The translations under genes were made by a program, and so were the position numbers. Shown piece after piece: positions 21,339-32,610 of a stretch of DNA of 64,000 nt. The notes under the pieces were generated by a model that saw only the letters and a list, made by a program, of their open reading frames with translations, was not told the origin of the DNA and made no database searches. How positions within the stretch are numbered: position 1 is the first letter of the stretch; each line of letters opens with the position of its first letter. This DNA is from Thereva unica. Its lineage: Eukaryota > Arthropoda > Insecta > Diptera > Therevidae. The stretch covers positions 144,632,876 to 144,696,875 of the forward strand of contig OX465281.1 in the NCBI GenBank assembly GCA_949987705.1, given 5' to 3'.

Positions 21339-21986
21339 TTGGATGTTATTATGAATATGTTAGATGTTATCCAAAATCCACCTCAAGAAAATAAATATGA
21401 AACATTGAAGAGAACCCTCATTCAACGATTCACGGAATCAGAAGAAAAGAAACTGGAACATCTTCTTTGTAATACCGAAATGGGAGATAAAAGACCATCT
21501 GAATTTTATAGGGCGATGGAAATTCTTGCTGGAACTTCTTCTAACATAGGAATTGATTTGATTAAGAAACTTTGGATGCGAAAACTTCCATCTAATATCA
21601 ACATTGCATTGATGTCTTCTGGAAATCAGAACATCCAAGATCTTCAAATTCTCGCTGACAAAATTTTCGACGTTTCAAAGATTCAATATATTTCTTCAAT
21701 CAATAACAACCCATAAAACCCTTTTTCAAATCAAGAATGTATTAATTGTATGGAAAAGATAAATTTTTTAGAAAATAAAATTGAAAATTTGTCAAATTTA
21801 CTGAGAAAACTCACAATTAATAAAAATGATAATTTTTATCGCAAATCTAGGTCCAGGAGCAGAAGCTCTTCAAGACAAAACTTTAATGATAATAATAATA
21901 AACCTTTTTTCTGGTTTCATTTCAAATTCGGAAATAAAGCAAAGAGATGTGTAAAACCATGCAGTTTCAACAATTCAAAAAACTAA
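21339..21986 (+). pseudogene. gag: CsRn1-like gag with altered zinc finger
   Basis: The first frame (21339-21716) reads YETLKRTLIQRFTESEEKKL, LLCNTEMGDKRPSEFYRAME and LWMRKLPSNI, the usual CsRn1-type capsid block, and ends in a stop at 21714-21716. The next part, 21750-21986, has an RS-rich segment and FFWFHFKFGNKAKRCVKPC. CsRn1 elements have an unusual CHCC finger (C.YH..FG..A..C..PC); here the first Cys is Phe. The normal start is upstream and partly lost. Confidence 0.8.
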
Positions 21987-22564
21987 ATAACCCTTCAGCG
22001 TTTGCAATAAATAATATACCCCAAAAATCAAGAAGACTTTTTATTTTTGATAAAGAAAATAAATTTAAATTTTTAGTTGATACAGGAGCAGAATTATCCG
22101 TCATCCCAAATACATACTATGGAAAATATAAAAAGGACCCAGATTTAATTCGAACTGCAGCTAATGGATCGTCAATCAATACATATGGAACAAAACTTTT
22201 AAAAATAGATTTTGGTTTAAGACGAGACTTCACTTTTCCATTTATCATTGCAAACGTCAACAAACCTATTATCGGCGCAGATTTCCTAGTTCAATTTAAT
22301 TTACTAGTTGATATGAAAAATAGAAAAATGATAAATGGTACTACAGATTTTAGTGTTAACGGAATCATGATCAAGACAAACTCTCCTTCACCCAGACATT
22401 TTTCTGTGAACAGTGATTATGGTAATATTTTGTCTAGATTCCCTTCACTTACTCAACCTCCGCGATATGATTTACCTGTGAGACATAACATAGTACATAC
22501 CATCGTTACTAAAGGACAACTACCTTTTTCAAGAGCCAGACGATTAGACACAAATAAATTTTAA
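21987..22564 (+). pseudogene. pro: Gypsy aspartic protease and RT lead-in
   Basis: FKFLVDTGAELSVIPN (D-T-G-A active site) and KPIIGADFLVQFNLLVD (the C-terminal ILG-like block) mark the retropepsin. The frame then runs through RHNIVHTIVTKGQLPFSRAR, the usual start of the RT domain, and ends at TAA 22562-22564. Similarity to Gypsy RT resumes right after the TAA in the same frame, so this is a single nonsense mutation. Confidence 0.88.
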
Positions 22565-23782
22565 ATAGCCAAATTAGAATTTGACCACATGGTTAAATTA
22601 CGATTATGTAGAAGCTCTTCATCATCTGTCTCATCAGCATTACACATGGTTCCGAAAAAGAATTCTTCAGACTGGCGACCATGCGGAGACTATCGAAGAT
22701 TAAATTCAATTACAATTCCAGATAGGTATCCAATTCCCCACATTCAAAATTTTACATTGAATTTGGACGGTTGTAATGTGTTTTCGAAAATTGATTTAGC
22801 CAGAGCTTATCACCACATACCAGTAGCGGAGGAAGACGTTTTCAAAACAGCAATTACTACACCTTTCGGCTTATTCGAATTCACTCGAATGCCCTTTGGT
22901 CTCAGAAACGCTGCCCAAACATTCCAACGTTTTATGGACAAAGTTTTGCACGGTTTAGAATTTGTTTTTGTCTACATTGACGATATTCTTGTGGCAAGCA
23001 AGAGTGAGAAAGAACGCAAAGACCATTTAAAGCAAGTGTTCACCCGATTAGACGAATTTGGAATAAACATTAATCCAGGAAAATGCCTTTTCGGAGTAAA
23101 TTCAATTGATTTTCTAAGCCACAAAATTACAAAAGACGGGATTCTTCCATCTGAAGACAGAATTAAATTTATTCAAAATTTTCCGTCGCCAGATTCAATT
23201 AAACAAGTTCAAAAATTCATCGGAATGGTCAATTATTTTCACAGATTCATTCCACAGTTAGCAAAATTGTTAAGTCCTATTCATATTCAACTAGCGAAAG
23301 AGCTTAAGAAGAATAAAAAGGTTAAAACTTTTGACTGGACGGAGGAATGTGAAAATGCATTCATTGAAGTCAAAAATGCTTTTATTTCTGCAACATTATT
23401 AGTCCATCCAGCAGAGGAAGCTACTTTACGATTAACGGTTGATGCATCAAATATAGCAATCGGAGCAATGCTGGAGCAATACAAGAACAACAAGGCTGAA
23501 TCATTGGCATTTTACTCAAAGAAATTGAGTGCAGCAGAAAGAAACTATTCAACGTTCGATAGAGAGCTTTTAGCTGTATACTCAGCAATTAAGCACTTCA
23601 GACATTTCTTGGAAGGTCGTGATTTTACAGTGTTCACAGACCACAAACCCTTAACCTCGGCAATTTGGACAAAAGCTGAAAGAAGTCCAAGGCAAGCAAG
23701 ACACTTAGATTATATCACCCAATTTACCTCTGACATCAAACATATTAAAGGTGAATCTAACGTCGGAGTGCGACACGATTAA
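22565..23782 (+). pseudogene. pol: Gypsy reverse transcriptase and RNase H
   Basis: RT motifs in order: [59 protein letters not shown] (catalytic YIDD intact), then the connection [13 protein letters not shown]. RNase H follows with [42 protein letters not shown] and [11 protein letters not shown]. The frame breaks after HIKGESNV at about 23763, where the usual A-D-x-L-S-R tail is missing. The domain is complete except for that deletion and the upstream stop. Confidence 0.92.
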
Positions 23783-25023
23783 TGAGAATCAAATTGATTT
23801 GGACATTATCGCAGAAGAGCAAAAGAATGACATTGAATTACAACATTTAATTGAGAATTCAAACGGAAATTCTAAATTCATATTAAGAGAAGCAGATGTA
23901 CCTTATTCTGGAAATAAAATTTGGATAGAATGTTCTACTGAAAGAGATCGTCCATTCATTCCAGTGGGTATGCGGAAAAATATATTTAATATGTTACACA
24001 ATTTATCACATCCAGGCATTCGAAGTTCGAGAAAATTGATTACAAGTAGATACTTTTGGCCTAGGATGAACTCATATATAAATTTATGGGCAAAATCTTG
24101 CATAGCATGTCAAAAAGCAAAAATCAATAGACATACAATATCTCCAGTTCAAAAAATTAAGACACCGTCAGGAAGATTTGAACATATACATACATGTAGA
24201 TTTAGTTGGCCCCTTACATCCGGTAGAAGGATTTATGTATCTATTAACAGCTGTGGATAGGTTTACCAGATGGCCAGAAGTGTACCCTTTGAAAAGTATC
24301 ACAGCAAAAATCGTTGTAAGGACGTTGTACGAACAATACTTTCCGAGATTTGGGATTCCTTTAACAGTAACCACTGACCAGGGAGGTCAGTTTGAAAGGA
24401 AACTTTTCGAAGAATTTTCAAAATTTTTAGGGACTCATAGAATTCGAACAGCGGCTTATCATCCACAATCGAACGGAATGGTGGAGAGATTCCACAGGCA
24501 ATTGAAAACAGCTCTCAAAGCTAAAATGGATAGTCCAAATTGGTTGTTGCACATTCCAGCTTTACTGCTAGGTTTTCGCACCACGGTTAAGGAAGACCTT
24601 AAATGTAGCCCAGCTGAGTTAGTGTAAGGACAGGCATTACGAATTCCAGGGGAATTCTTTGTCAGGAATCAAGAAAATATATCCGATCCAGCAGTCTTAG
24701 TAACGCAATTACGAGACCATATGAGAAATATTATTCCAACTGATTCTCGGGAACAAAAGAAAAATTACTATATACCAAAAAGATTAGAGGACTGTGAATT
24801 TGTTTTTCTGAGGGTTGATAGAGGTAAAAGTTGCTTACAGAAACCATATGAAGGTCCATTCCAGATCATTAAAAGAAATGAAAAGAATTTTTTCATTAAC
24901 GCCAACGGGAAGATGATCGTAGTATCAATCGATAGACTGAAGCCCGCTTTCATTGAGAAAACAGATGACACTATAAAACCGGTAACAAGAAGTTCAAGGA
25001 AAAGAGTTACATTTCAATTGTAA
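23783..25023 (+). pseudogene. int: Gypsy integrase
   Basis: The zinc-binding domain has LHNLSHPGIRSSRKLITSRY and SCIACQKAK (HHCC). The core includes VDLVGPL, VTTDQGGQFE and YHPQSNGMVERFHRQLK, keeping D, D and E. A frame change lies at about 24190 between the zinc domain and core. A TAA at 24625-24627 interrupts the core-to-C-terminal link, and the C-terminal domain continues in frame at 24628-25023 (FVFLRVDRG, YEGPFQIIKR). GAAGGGGGAG just before the 3' LTR is the polypurine tract. Confidence 0.9.
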
Positions 25024-25103
25024 TATTAGAAAGATTTTTGGTAATTGGTATCGGTAAATTGATTGTTAAACATTCATGGACGCTCGCGCTGAAGGGGGAG
25101 TTA

Positions 25104-25589
25104 TGTAGCGGTTGCTACTTGTTATTATTTTATGTTCGTTGCTACTTGTTATTAATTTATGTTCGTTATTGTAGCAAGTTTATTCAACACTCAATTCAGT
25201 TCCTATACTAGTAACTTTTTAGTACAGTGTTTAAATTATATTTTCACTTCTACTAACAAATACACTTTAGGAATATTGAATCAGATATCACATACGCAGA
25301 CACTGAACACATAAACGATTTTCAAAAAAATAGACACACAAAAAGTTGTCATGTAAAATAAAAATAAAAATGTATTAGTAGTAGTTAGAATTTTGAATTA
25401 TTCAAATCTCTTTATTCAAGTCGATTTGCTTTTATGTAACAATTTGTAAAAGTTTTAAAGTTTTAATATAAAATAAAATATTGAGAGTTTCAAATAAAAT
25501 TATCTAAAGATTTACAAATAAATGAAGTGATCAATTTTTAATTAATAATTTGTGGGATTTAAAAATAATATTATCCCATCAACACTTCA
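25104..25589 (+). repeat. 3' LTR of the CsRn1-like Gypsy
   Basis: It is 486 bp, TGTAGCGG ... AACACTTCA, preceded by the purine tract GAAGGGGGAG and followed by ATGCC (duplication partner ATACC at the left). Confidence 0.93.
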
Positions 25590-26175
25590 ATGCCCATGTC
25601 GACAGAGTGGTGAAGAAATGGTAATCCGCCCTTTTGAGACTTCTACCAGTTTAATATGAACGCTTTTTGTTAGCATCGAAATGTTAGGGAATGCTATCTG
25701 ACATCAACAGTGCTGGATTCGACTAACTTATAACGAATATGTCACATTTTTAGATATAACTGTACATCTGTACTATGAACTACATATGTTTTTTATAGTA
25801 CCTAACGAAATCTGACACCATAGTTGTGACTAATCACTTTTATATGAACAGATTTTGTTAATCATCTAATGCCATCTGGCATCAATATTGCGAGTAAACA
25901 CTTTTCGACTAACTAGTAGCACTCATTTATTGAGCATCTGATAGAATAATTTTGAGTACCCATTTTTTAGACTGAAGGAGAAAAAAAAAGTTCGTTTCGA
26001 AATGTAAAAAATGTAAAAATAAAGAAAACGAAGAATGATAGGAAAAAAAACTAATGGAATAATAAATTATTTATATTGTGGTTATTGGTTACAAATGAAA
26101 AATTACTTATATTGCTTATAAAAAGGTGATAAATCGCATAATTTTTAAAAAAAAAAACACCTTGTTTTCCATGAC
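25590..26175 (-). repeat. R3 repeat, inverted copy of 38.3-38.95 kb
   Basis: The segment is the inverse of about 38315-38950, with motifs such as GCCATCTGGCATCAATATTG and GAAGAATGATAGG shared. It starts with one partial satellite unit (CCCATGTCGACAGAGTGG..) and ends where a MITE sits at 26176. Confidence 0.8.
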
Positions 26176-26454
26176 TAACCCGCCGTCTGCTACTGGGGTA
26201 TTTCAATACCCCAGTCTTTTTTTAAATCTGTATATTTTATCTTATCCTTGCATGAATTATTAAAAATTAAAAATATTGAAAGTTATTCTTTGGTTATTAA
26301 AACAAATAAAAATTAAAGTTAACACTTAAAAGAGCAAACCCAAATTTTGTTAGATTTTTTAAAGCACTTTTAGTACCCTAAAGTATACAAGGAAACGAAA
26401 TACCCCATGTAGCAGACTATGTACACAAAAAACCATGTCGCATACGGCGGGTTA
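26176..26454. mobile_element. 279-bp MITE with TAACCCGCCGT ends
   Basis: TAACCCGCCGT at 26176-26186 is inverted at 26444-26454. Subterminal CTGCTACTGGGGTATTTC recurs inverted near 26395-26416. R3 sequence appears on both sides, supporting an insertion. No coding. Confidence 0.6.
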
Positions 26455-26595
26455 AGCCTAGTATCCTGTTAGTGCGGAATTCAGACTCCCCTTTAAAATG
26501 CATGAAAAAGTGTGCGGAATTCAGGTTAGAGGACGGTCTGAATTCCGTACATAATTTTTAGTATCCTGTTCTTGCGGAATTCAGACCCACCCGTA
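26455..26595. repeat. GTATCCTGTT..GCGGAATTCAG repeat cluster
   Basis: TAGTATCCTGTT followed by TGCGGAATTCAGAC occurs at about 26458 and 26562, with an inverted GTCTGAATTCCG between (about 26538). The same motif recurs inverted at 57975-58045, next to R3 sequence. Confidence 0.6.
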
Positions 26596-27717
26596 AATGA
26601 GCTTTGTCTTCTAGAAAATAGATGGTTTTTTTTCTGAGTGGAGACTTTTCATTTCATTTTCCGCAGGATACTTAGCTTCAAGAAATGTATTTACTATTTT
26701 CATGAGCGGAAATTTTGACGTTTACTTTTCGGAGGCATACGAGATTGAAAAATGTAACATAGTACAATAAGTACGTAATCCAGGCGCTAGATAGAGCAGT
26801 TAAACCTTTTTTATTGAGCACAACTTTCAATAAAATATTGTTAAACATAATTTTTTAAACAAATTAGAAAAATTACCGAATTTTGTTTGAATTTTTTTTG
26901 ATGTTACTAGCTGGAAACCTTTTCGATTCCCTACCCAAATTAAAAAAAACACAGCTTAATTGGTGCAATAGATTCTGAGTCCTTTTTCGAGCGAATTAGA
27001 AACGCGCCTAGCATTCCTGGCGTCGTCGAGTTAGCAATTTTTGTGGAAAAAACGCCTTAGTTGCCAAAAAACTTAAAAAAATTAAAAACCATAAAAAAAA
27101 CAGAATTTTAATGATTGGATATTGTAAAGAGAGTCTTAGAGCATACGTAAAAAAATCAGGACCAACATGGGAGATTTTCTTTTGGCGCAGTAACAAATTT
27201 AACTTTTTAAATTCACTTAATTGCAAAATTCATTATGCAAAAACTATTTGACCGACCGTGATCGGGTTTTGGATATAAGTTAATCATGCCTTTAACTATC
27301 TAATTCCAAAATTAAATTGGCAAATAATGGTCTCTTCTTTCCTTGCGATAACTTTAAAGTGAGGTACTTTTTTTTCGCAGTTTACGACTATTTTGCAATG
27401 TAAAAATTCAAATTTCAAAAATCCACCTCAGGGTAAGTTTTAGCAAATCCAATAACGAACAAAACATGCTCAACAAATTTTTCGCTTAGAAGCTTTCGTT
27501 AAGAGATATTTAACAAGAAAGGTCAAAAATCAGGAAAATTTGGGTGAATTTTTCAGTTTTTGGGCTACCACAAGTTTTCCTGGGAGTTTCATGCTTGCGC
27601 ACCCCCTAAATATTGTTGGGGATGTCATTTCTGACCGATTCCACCAAAAAAGTCCGTTACATCACGCCAAAACCACTGGAAATGCTCTAGCGCCCGGACT
27701 AACGAGGATATATGTAT
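26596..27717. other. No supported feature
   Basis: This is AT-rich sequence without a convincing reading frame, inverted repeat or similarity to the other repeats in the window. Confidence 0.4.
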
Positions 27718-27861
27718 TGTGACGATTTAGCGCCATCTGTTTGTGAAAAAGCATAATCAACGATTGTCGGTAACAACTCTGGTTGATGTCTGAACTAATG
27801 ATTTATGTACTAAACTAAAATTGGAACGCGCGATAAGTGTAGACAACTTCAAGCTTCTGGA
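27718..27861 (+). repeat. 5' LTR, first part
   Basis: TGTGACGATTTAGCGCCATC... is almost identical to the start of the 3' LTR at 37708. It stops at TTCTGGA (27855-27861), duplicated at 35047-35053. Confidence 0.92.
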
Positions 27862-27899
27862 CATTGATTATAGAGTAAGTAGATATGGACAAACATCTT

Positions 27900-29460
27900 T
27901 CCAGCTGGTTTGTTAGATGGCGATAGTTGTACCGATTTAAGTTTTAGTGATAGGAATTTTTGTTTTAAACCTCGAAAATCAATGGGAATGGGCTTTCAAC
28001 ATTAGTTTAATAATATAAATAATAATATTTCTTTATGAGGCAAAATAATCATAAAATACACATTTTTTTTTAATTTTGTTATTTTTTAGTAAAAATTGAA
28101 AAAAGAAGGTTTGCGCCTGAATTTAAAAAAGCATTTCAAAGCCCTTGACGCATGTTAGAAGAAAAGCCAAAAGTTTCGGATCTAAAAATAGATTCCTGCG
28201 CGGGTATTCCTTTTGTTTTTCTTTGGAAGGGGGTGGGTGGGCTGAAACTACGATGATTTCTTGGTCGGTGGCTGAAATTTATCAATGAATTAATGAATGG
28301 GAAGAGATTTAATAGGAAATAGCATCGCGATTTTTTAATTTGAGAAAAATGAAATAGGTTTTTTTTTTAGCAAAAATTCATGTTTTTGTGTATTTATTTT
28401 ATTATTGCTTACAGAGAAAATTTAAGCCATTTAGTTTGGGTCAATTTAAATATATGTGTTTACTTACAATAATAGAATTATAATAAAGAATATCAGAATT
28501 ATCATATTTCTCAAGATTAGGTAGTCGTCAATGAAGGAAGAAAGTTTCCGATTTTGAAAGATTTTTTTAAATGTTATTATATAGGCTAATTGTTTACTTT
28601 ATTAGTCCGCCCGTCCTCTGTTCTGGGAGCAGCAATAAAAGATTGTTCCCAATTCGAGAATGAGGTAGAGGTTGGGTGGGAGAGTTTTTGGGTCTTACAA
28701 TCCAGCGTCAAAGTCATTACTGCAATAATTGCTTATTAAAGTCATAAAATAATACTTGTAAAAAGGTGATTTTTACAAAATTTCAACAGTGAATAACTTT
28801 TTAAGGGATGACCAAGGGCTAATTCCAAAAGAAACGTGTTCAGGTCAACCTCCCTAATTACCCCCACTCCTACCCCCTGCAAGTGGGGTGATATAGTAAA
28901 TAATTACCAAAAACTCTAAGAATTTTGGTATATTTATGTTCATGTATATATCAAACTTATTATACAACTGGAAGCCTGCCGTGAAAACCCATAATTAGTG
29001 GCCGGTGCCTCAGCACAAAAACACACTTGTTTTGTGCCACAAAAAGATTGAAAACAAGTAGGAATTCTTGATGTTTAGGTTGTAACGGGAGCCAAAATCA
29101 AAAAAGAAATTTGTAGATGTAGAAATATTGTGTAATTATAAGCATGATGAGGGATCGCAGGCTCTTGCTTGGGACGACCAGTTTTAATGAAGGTGCTTGG
29201 TTTTAGTACTAGAAGAACAGACGAAGAAAAATCGAGAATAAAAAACTCTAGTATGTACCTATAATTTAACCAAAAATTGAAAGGTCTTCGTGATATTCAA
29301 TATTCATCATACTGGGTTGTTGGGCATGTGAGCCTTATAGTCCATCCACACGACACACACTTTGTTCGCGCGAGCTTAGTTCCCATACACTTTTATCCGT
29401 AAAACAAAGGAAAGCCACTGGAAAGGTGCCCACGTCGGCCGTTTCATTCAAACATCAAAG
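27900..29460. other. No supported gene; low-complexity interior of the 7.2-kb element
   Basis: The sequence is AT-rich with short G-runs (28230-28250, 28610-28690). TAGATGGCG at about 27917 is shared with the same relative position in the related element at 54.4 kb. Text at about 29000-29040 (TAATTAGTGGCCGGTGCCTC) resembles the ends of the element at 30872-33067. Confidence 0.4.
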
Positions 29461-30076
29461 TGCGACGGACTAGAGCCACTTTCGTATAGACCCACTATTA
29501 AACATCAAATCCACTTCAGCTAGTTTATTAATAAGTTCTATAAATAATTCGACAGTATTTTCATTCATTTTTAATATATTTTTTGGTTCAAGGGTAACAG
29601 TTATTACTTTGCAAATCACTGAGTTGATTGAATAGATATAAAAACCGCCCCTCTTCAAAACTACACACATTTTGCAGAAAATTAAGAGTAGAGTTATGCG
29701 GGCAACGAAAAAAGTGAAAAATTCGACGCCTGATGTAAAACATCTCAGTTCTAAAGAACTGATTTGAGAGGTTCGTTTGTGGCTGTTCAATGAAGCCAGT
29801 ACTGGATGGCGTCGAATCACGGCGGGCGTTACCCAAGGGTCGATTCTCTCACCTGATCTCTTTCTAATATTCATTAGTGATCTGCTCTTAATCCGCTCCA
29901 ACCCAACTCGTAGGTGTGCCTACTTCTGCGCCTTCCTAAATATAAGACAAGCACGGACCAGACCTTATCGAATAGAGTGTGAGCTCTCATCCCTACGAAA
30001 GTTGTACCATCCTTCTCTTTACCTCAGTGGGCAAAAAGAACGTAATAGCTGACTCATCTCTTAACATCTCTTACAA

Positions 30077-30218
30077 ATCCACCAAGGCAAACAAACATTT
30101 GCTCGCGGGCAAATTCACGTCATGAAGAAAGTGCATATCGCAGCTATGCACATCTGAAACATCATCTTTTTACGTAATTATCACGTCAAAAGCCTGCGAG
30201 CAAATGCCTTGGTGGATT
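30077..30218. mobile_element. 142-bp hairpin MITE in the LINE relic
   Basis: AATCCACCAAGGCA and TTTGCTCGC near 30077-30107 are inverted at about 30194-30218 (GCGAGCAAATGCCTTGGTGG). The left arm has an extra 8 bp (AACAAACA). Confidence 0.65.
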
Positions 30219-30232
30219 CGTACCATAATCAG

Positions 30233-30412
30233 GGGCCCTATTCCCTATTACAATATTGTTAAATCCGATCCGAAAACGAAACAGCTTTCAAGTAAAAATT
30301 TGCCAATATCGTTAAATTTTCATGTAAAATGAATGTTAATATTGTAATAGAAAATACGGTTTCGGCATTTCGTTAAAAAAAAACGACAATATTGTAATAG
30401 AGAATAAGGTCC
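30233..30412. mobile_element. 180-bp MITE, CAG duplication
   Basis: GGGCCCTATTCCCTATTACA at the left is inverted at the right with few mismatches (TATTACAATATTGT is perfect). CAG lies at 30230-30232 and 30413-30415. LINE similarity resumes directly after. Confidence 0.65.
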
Positions 30413-31065
30413 CAGATCTGCGATGGAGTAATCACATATTCCAAATCGCCAAACAAGCTTATCAATGCCTGAGATTTCTCAAGAGATGCAAGCTCCTCCT
30501 TCAGCCAGCTGCCCTACAATCTACAAGTCCTACATTCCGCCTTGTATTTAATTGTATTGAATATAACTCATATATCTTGGCAGAAATTATATTCCCACGG
30601 CCACACCCCATACGACCCATGACCCCAAACCCAAAGTCCACGAACCTTCCGGCACAAGCCACCATCGATGACCTCGATACTTCGGGATCATCCTGCTTAC
30701 AGACGCTTTGTTAGCAATATTGTACCATTATTAATATTAAGTAAGTCAGGTGTAAGCTTTTCTTTCATCTTTGGAAAAATTAAGTTAAAGAACAGAGCTT
30801 CAGTTTCGGTTTAGTCTTTATCAAAATGCGTCTGGTTGTAATTACTATAATTTCTTTTTATATGAAAACTAGTGGGATGTTGTGCCTAGAGACTAGCCAC
30901 TAATTACGCTTTTTCATGGTATTCTTTCTGTTGAATAACACTTCAGATTGGATGACAATATATTAAGTGGAGATTGATCCACACTCACTTCCGACCCGCC
31001 GGATCTGGGAATCGAGGCCACTGCCCAAAACAATTACTCAAAAATTATGGAAAAACAAAATAATA

Positions 31066-31372
31066 TGGCCTCGATTCCCAGATCCGACGGCGCGGAAGTG
31101 AGTGCGGATTTGACACTTTGCGATTCTCAAATTCGCAGTCGCGGATTTAATTAAATCAAAAATTCGGAGTAAAGACTCACACGCTAATGAAATACCCGAT
31201 GTCGGATTATCTTAGGCGCATTTGTGGTTTCAAATCCTCAGAAAATTTGTTGCGGATCACACTTTTAAAGCACGGAAAATGTCAAAGAGAGATTCGCGGT
31301 TGCAGATTTGAGAATCGCAAAGTCTCAAATCTGCACTCACTTCCGACCCACTGGATCTGGGAATCGAGGCCA
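31066..31372. mobile_element. MITE, TGGCCTCGATTCCCAG family, copy 1 (307 bp)
   Basis: The TIR TGGCCTCGATTCCCAGATCC continues to GCGGAAGTGAGTGCGGATTT at the left and is inverted at the right. Copy 2 is at 57245-57545. A solo right end lies at about 30983-31025. A perfect A22 run follows 24 bp later. Confidence 0.85.
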
Positions 31373-32043
31373 ATAAATCGAAAGTGTCAAATTGAAAAAA
31401 AAAAAAAAAAAAAAACACATCACACATGTAAACACTATATAATTATGTAAAACGAATCTAAAAATTTTTCTATGGATTGGAGGCAAATCTAAAATCAATT
31501 TGCACAGCAGAATTAGGTGTATTATTTTACTTAAACATACATACATTATTGTTAAAAATTCAGCTTACCGCGCCTTTTGTATTTATTTACACTTCAATTT
31601 AACTTTATTTTTTATTTTTAAAGAAAATATTATCATGCACGCACTTCACTTTTCTTTAAATGTAGAACATCTACTGAAAAACACAGGCACATGTTTATCC
31701 ATAGCATATATGCACGTGCACGCACACAAGTATCCCCACTTCGCAAGAGACCTACACCAATAATTACCCGCCAAAAATATGAAAGAATTGATATATTTTA
31801 ATTGCACCCCATCTATGACAAAGAATAGTAAACACCATCTATGGCAATATTACATTACTCTTCGTTTTACCTATGATTATCAATTTCCATAAAATATACA
31901 AAATACATTTCATAAATAATAGAAAATCTGTTGTCATAAATCAGTTGTTTACTTCCTTCTAAAGTTTATACATATCTTGCATTGGAATGTACCTTTTTAT
32001 GAAAGCATGAATAAATAGGTTTATTGCCACATTCCTACGAGTT

Positions 32044-32132
32044 AGAGTTTGGAGTAATGGGTTGGTGCTAGCTCGGGGTGCGAGAGGACCCGAGTTCGAT
32101 ACTGGCGATGGCCGCGTACTATTTTTTTTTTT
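32044..32132 (+). ncRNA. tRNA-Pro-like sequence with T11 run, left arm
   Basis: GGAGTAATGGGTTGGTGCTA resembles a D-arm/box A. CTCGGGGTGCGAGAGGACCC closely resembles the anticodon arm and variable loop of tRNA-Pro (..CGGGTGCGAGAGG..), and CGAGTTCGATACTGG resembles box B. T11 at 32122-32132 is a possible Pol III terminator. Acceptor-stem pairing is poor, so this is a tRNA-derived (SINE-like) unit or pseudogene. Confidence 0.5.
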
Positions 32133-32508
32133 AAGTTATGATGATTTTGGTAGTGTTTGTTAAATACTTTGTTAAGTTTTAGATTACGCAAAGTCTCACA
32201 ACTTATAACCTACATAAGCCTTTAACAAAAACTTTGCAAGATTAATTATATATAGCGTTGGTCAGTGTAATACTTATGAATCTCCTTGGCCACACTAGGA
32301 TACAGCATTATGACAATAATTAAATCAATGCAACGTGAAATAAAAGTTTTAGTTAAAAACGGATTTGGCTTATTTAGCTTATTATAGATTGAGTTATAGC
32401 TCACAATTGAATATGTCCCAAAGGTTTTAATTAGTCGCCGCTTTGAGATTTTATCATCAACGCAGGCTTAGTTTATTATACTACAATAAATCATCATAAC
32501 TAAAAAAG

Positions 32509-32610
32509 CTAAAAAAAAGTACTTAAAAAATTCATCAAGAATCGAACCTGGTCCTTTCGCACCCCGATCTAGCGCCTTCCCATTACTCCAAACACTAACT
32601 TGTAGTAATG
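32509..32610 (-). ncRNA. tRNA-Pro-like sequence with T-rich tail, right arm
   Basis: On the minus strand, GGAGTAATGGGAAGGCGCTA, then TCGGGGTGCGAAAGGACC and AGGTTCGATTCTTG (a good box B), then T6 and T8 runs. It is the inverted counterpart of 32044-32132 with several differences, so the two have diverged. Confidence 0.5.

Larger units (their letters stand above)
20512..25589 (+). mobile_element. Gypsy-type LTR retrotransposon (CsRn1-like), 5078 bp, inactive
   Basis: Two LTRs (497 and 486 bp) differ by three substitutions and one 11-bp indel, so insertion was recent. The flanking 5 bp are ATACC (left) and ATGCC (right), one mismatch, and the R3 unit is continuous across the insertion. The internal region has gag, protease, RT, RNase H and integrase in Gypsy order with at least five stops or frame changes. 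The primer-binding site and the gag finger point to the CsRn1 lineage. Confidence 0.92.
29770..30720 (+). pseudogene. Jockey-type LINE reverse-transcriptase relic
   Basis: GWRRITAGVTQGSILSPDLF and LFLIFISDLL are the RT motif before the catalytic block. After two small insertions (30077-30412), DLRWSNHIFQIAKQAYQCLR and FLKRCKLLL match the RT C-terminal region, then SNIVPLL near 30710. The YADD block itself is missing. 5'-truncated and decayed. Confidence 0.8.

Noticed and set aside
27540..27722. Possible host exon just before the Gypsy LTR
   Set aside because: Short frame that runs into the LTR; no splice signals or similarity recognised.
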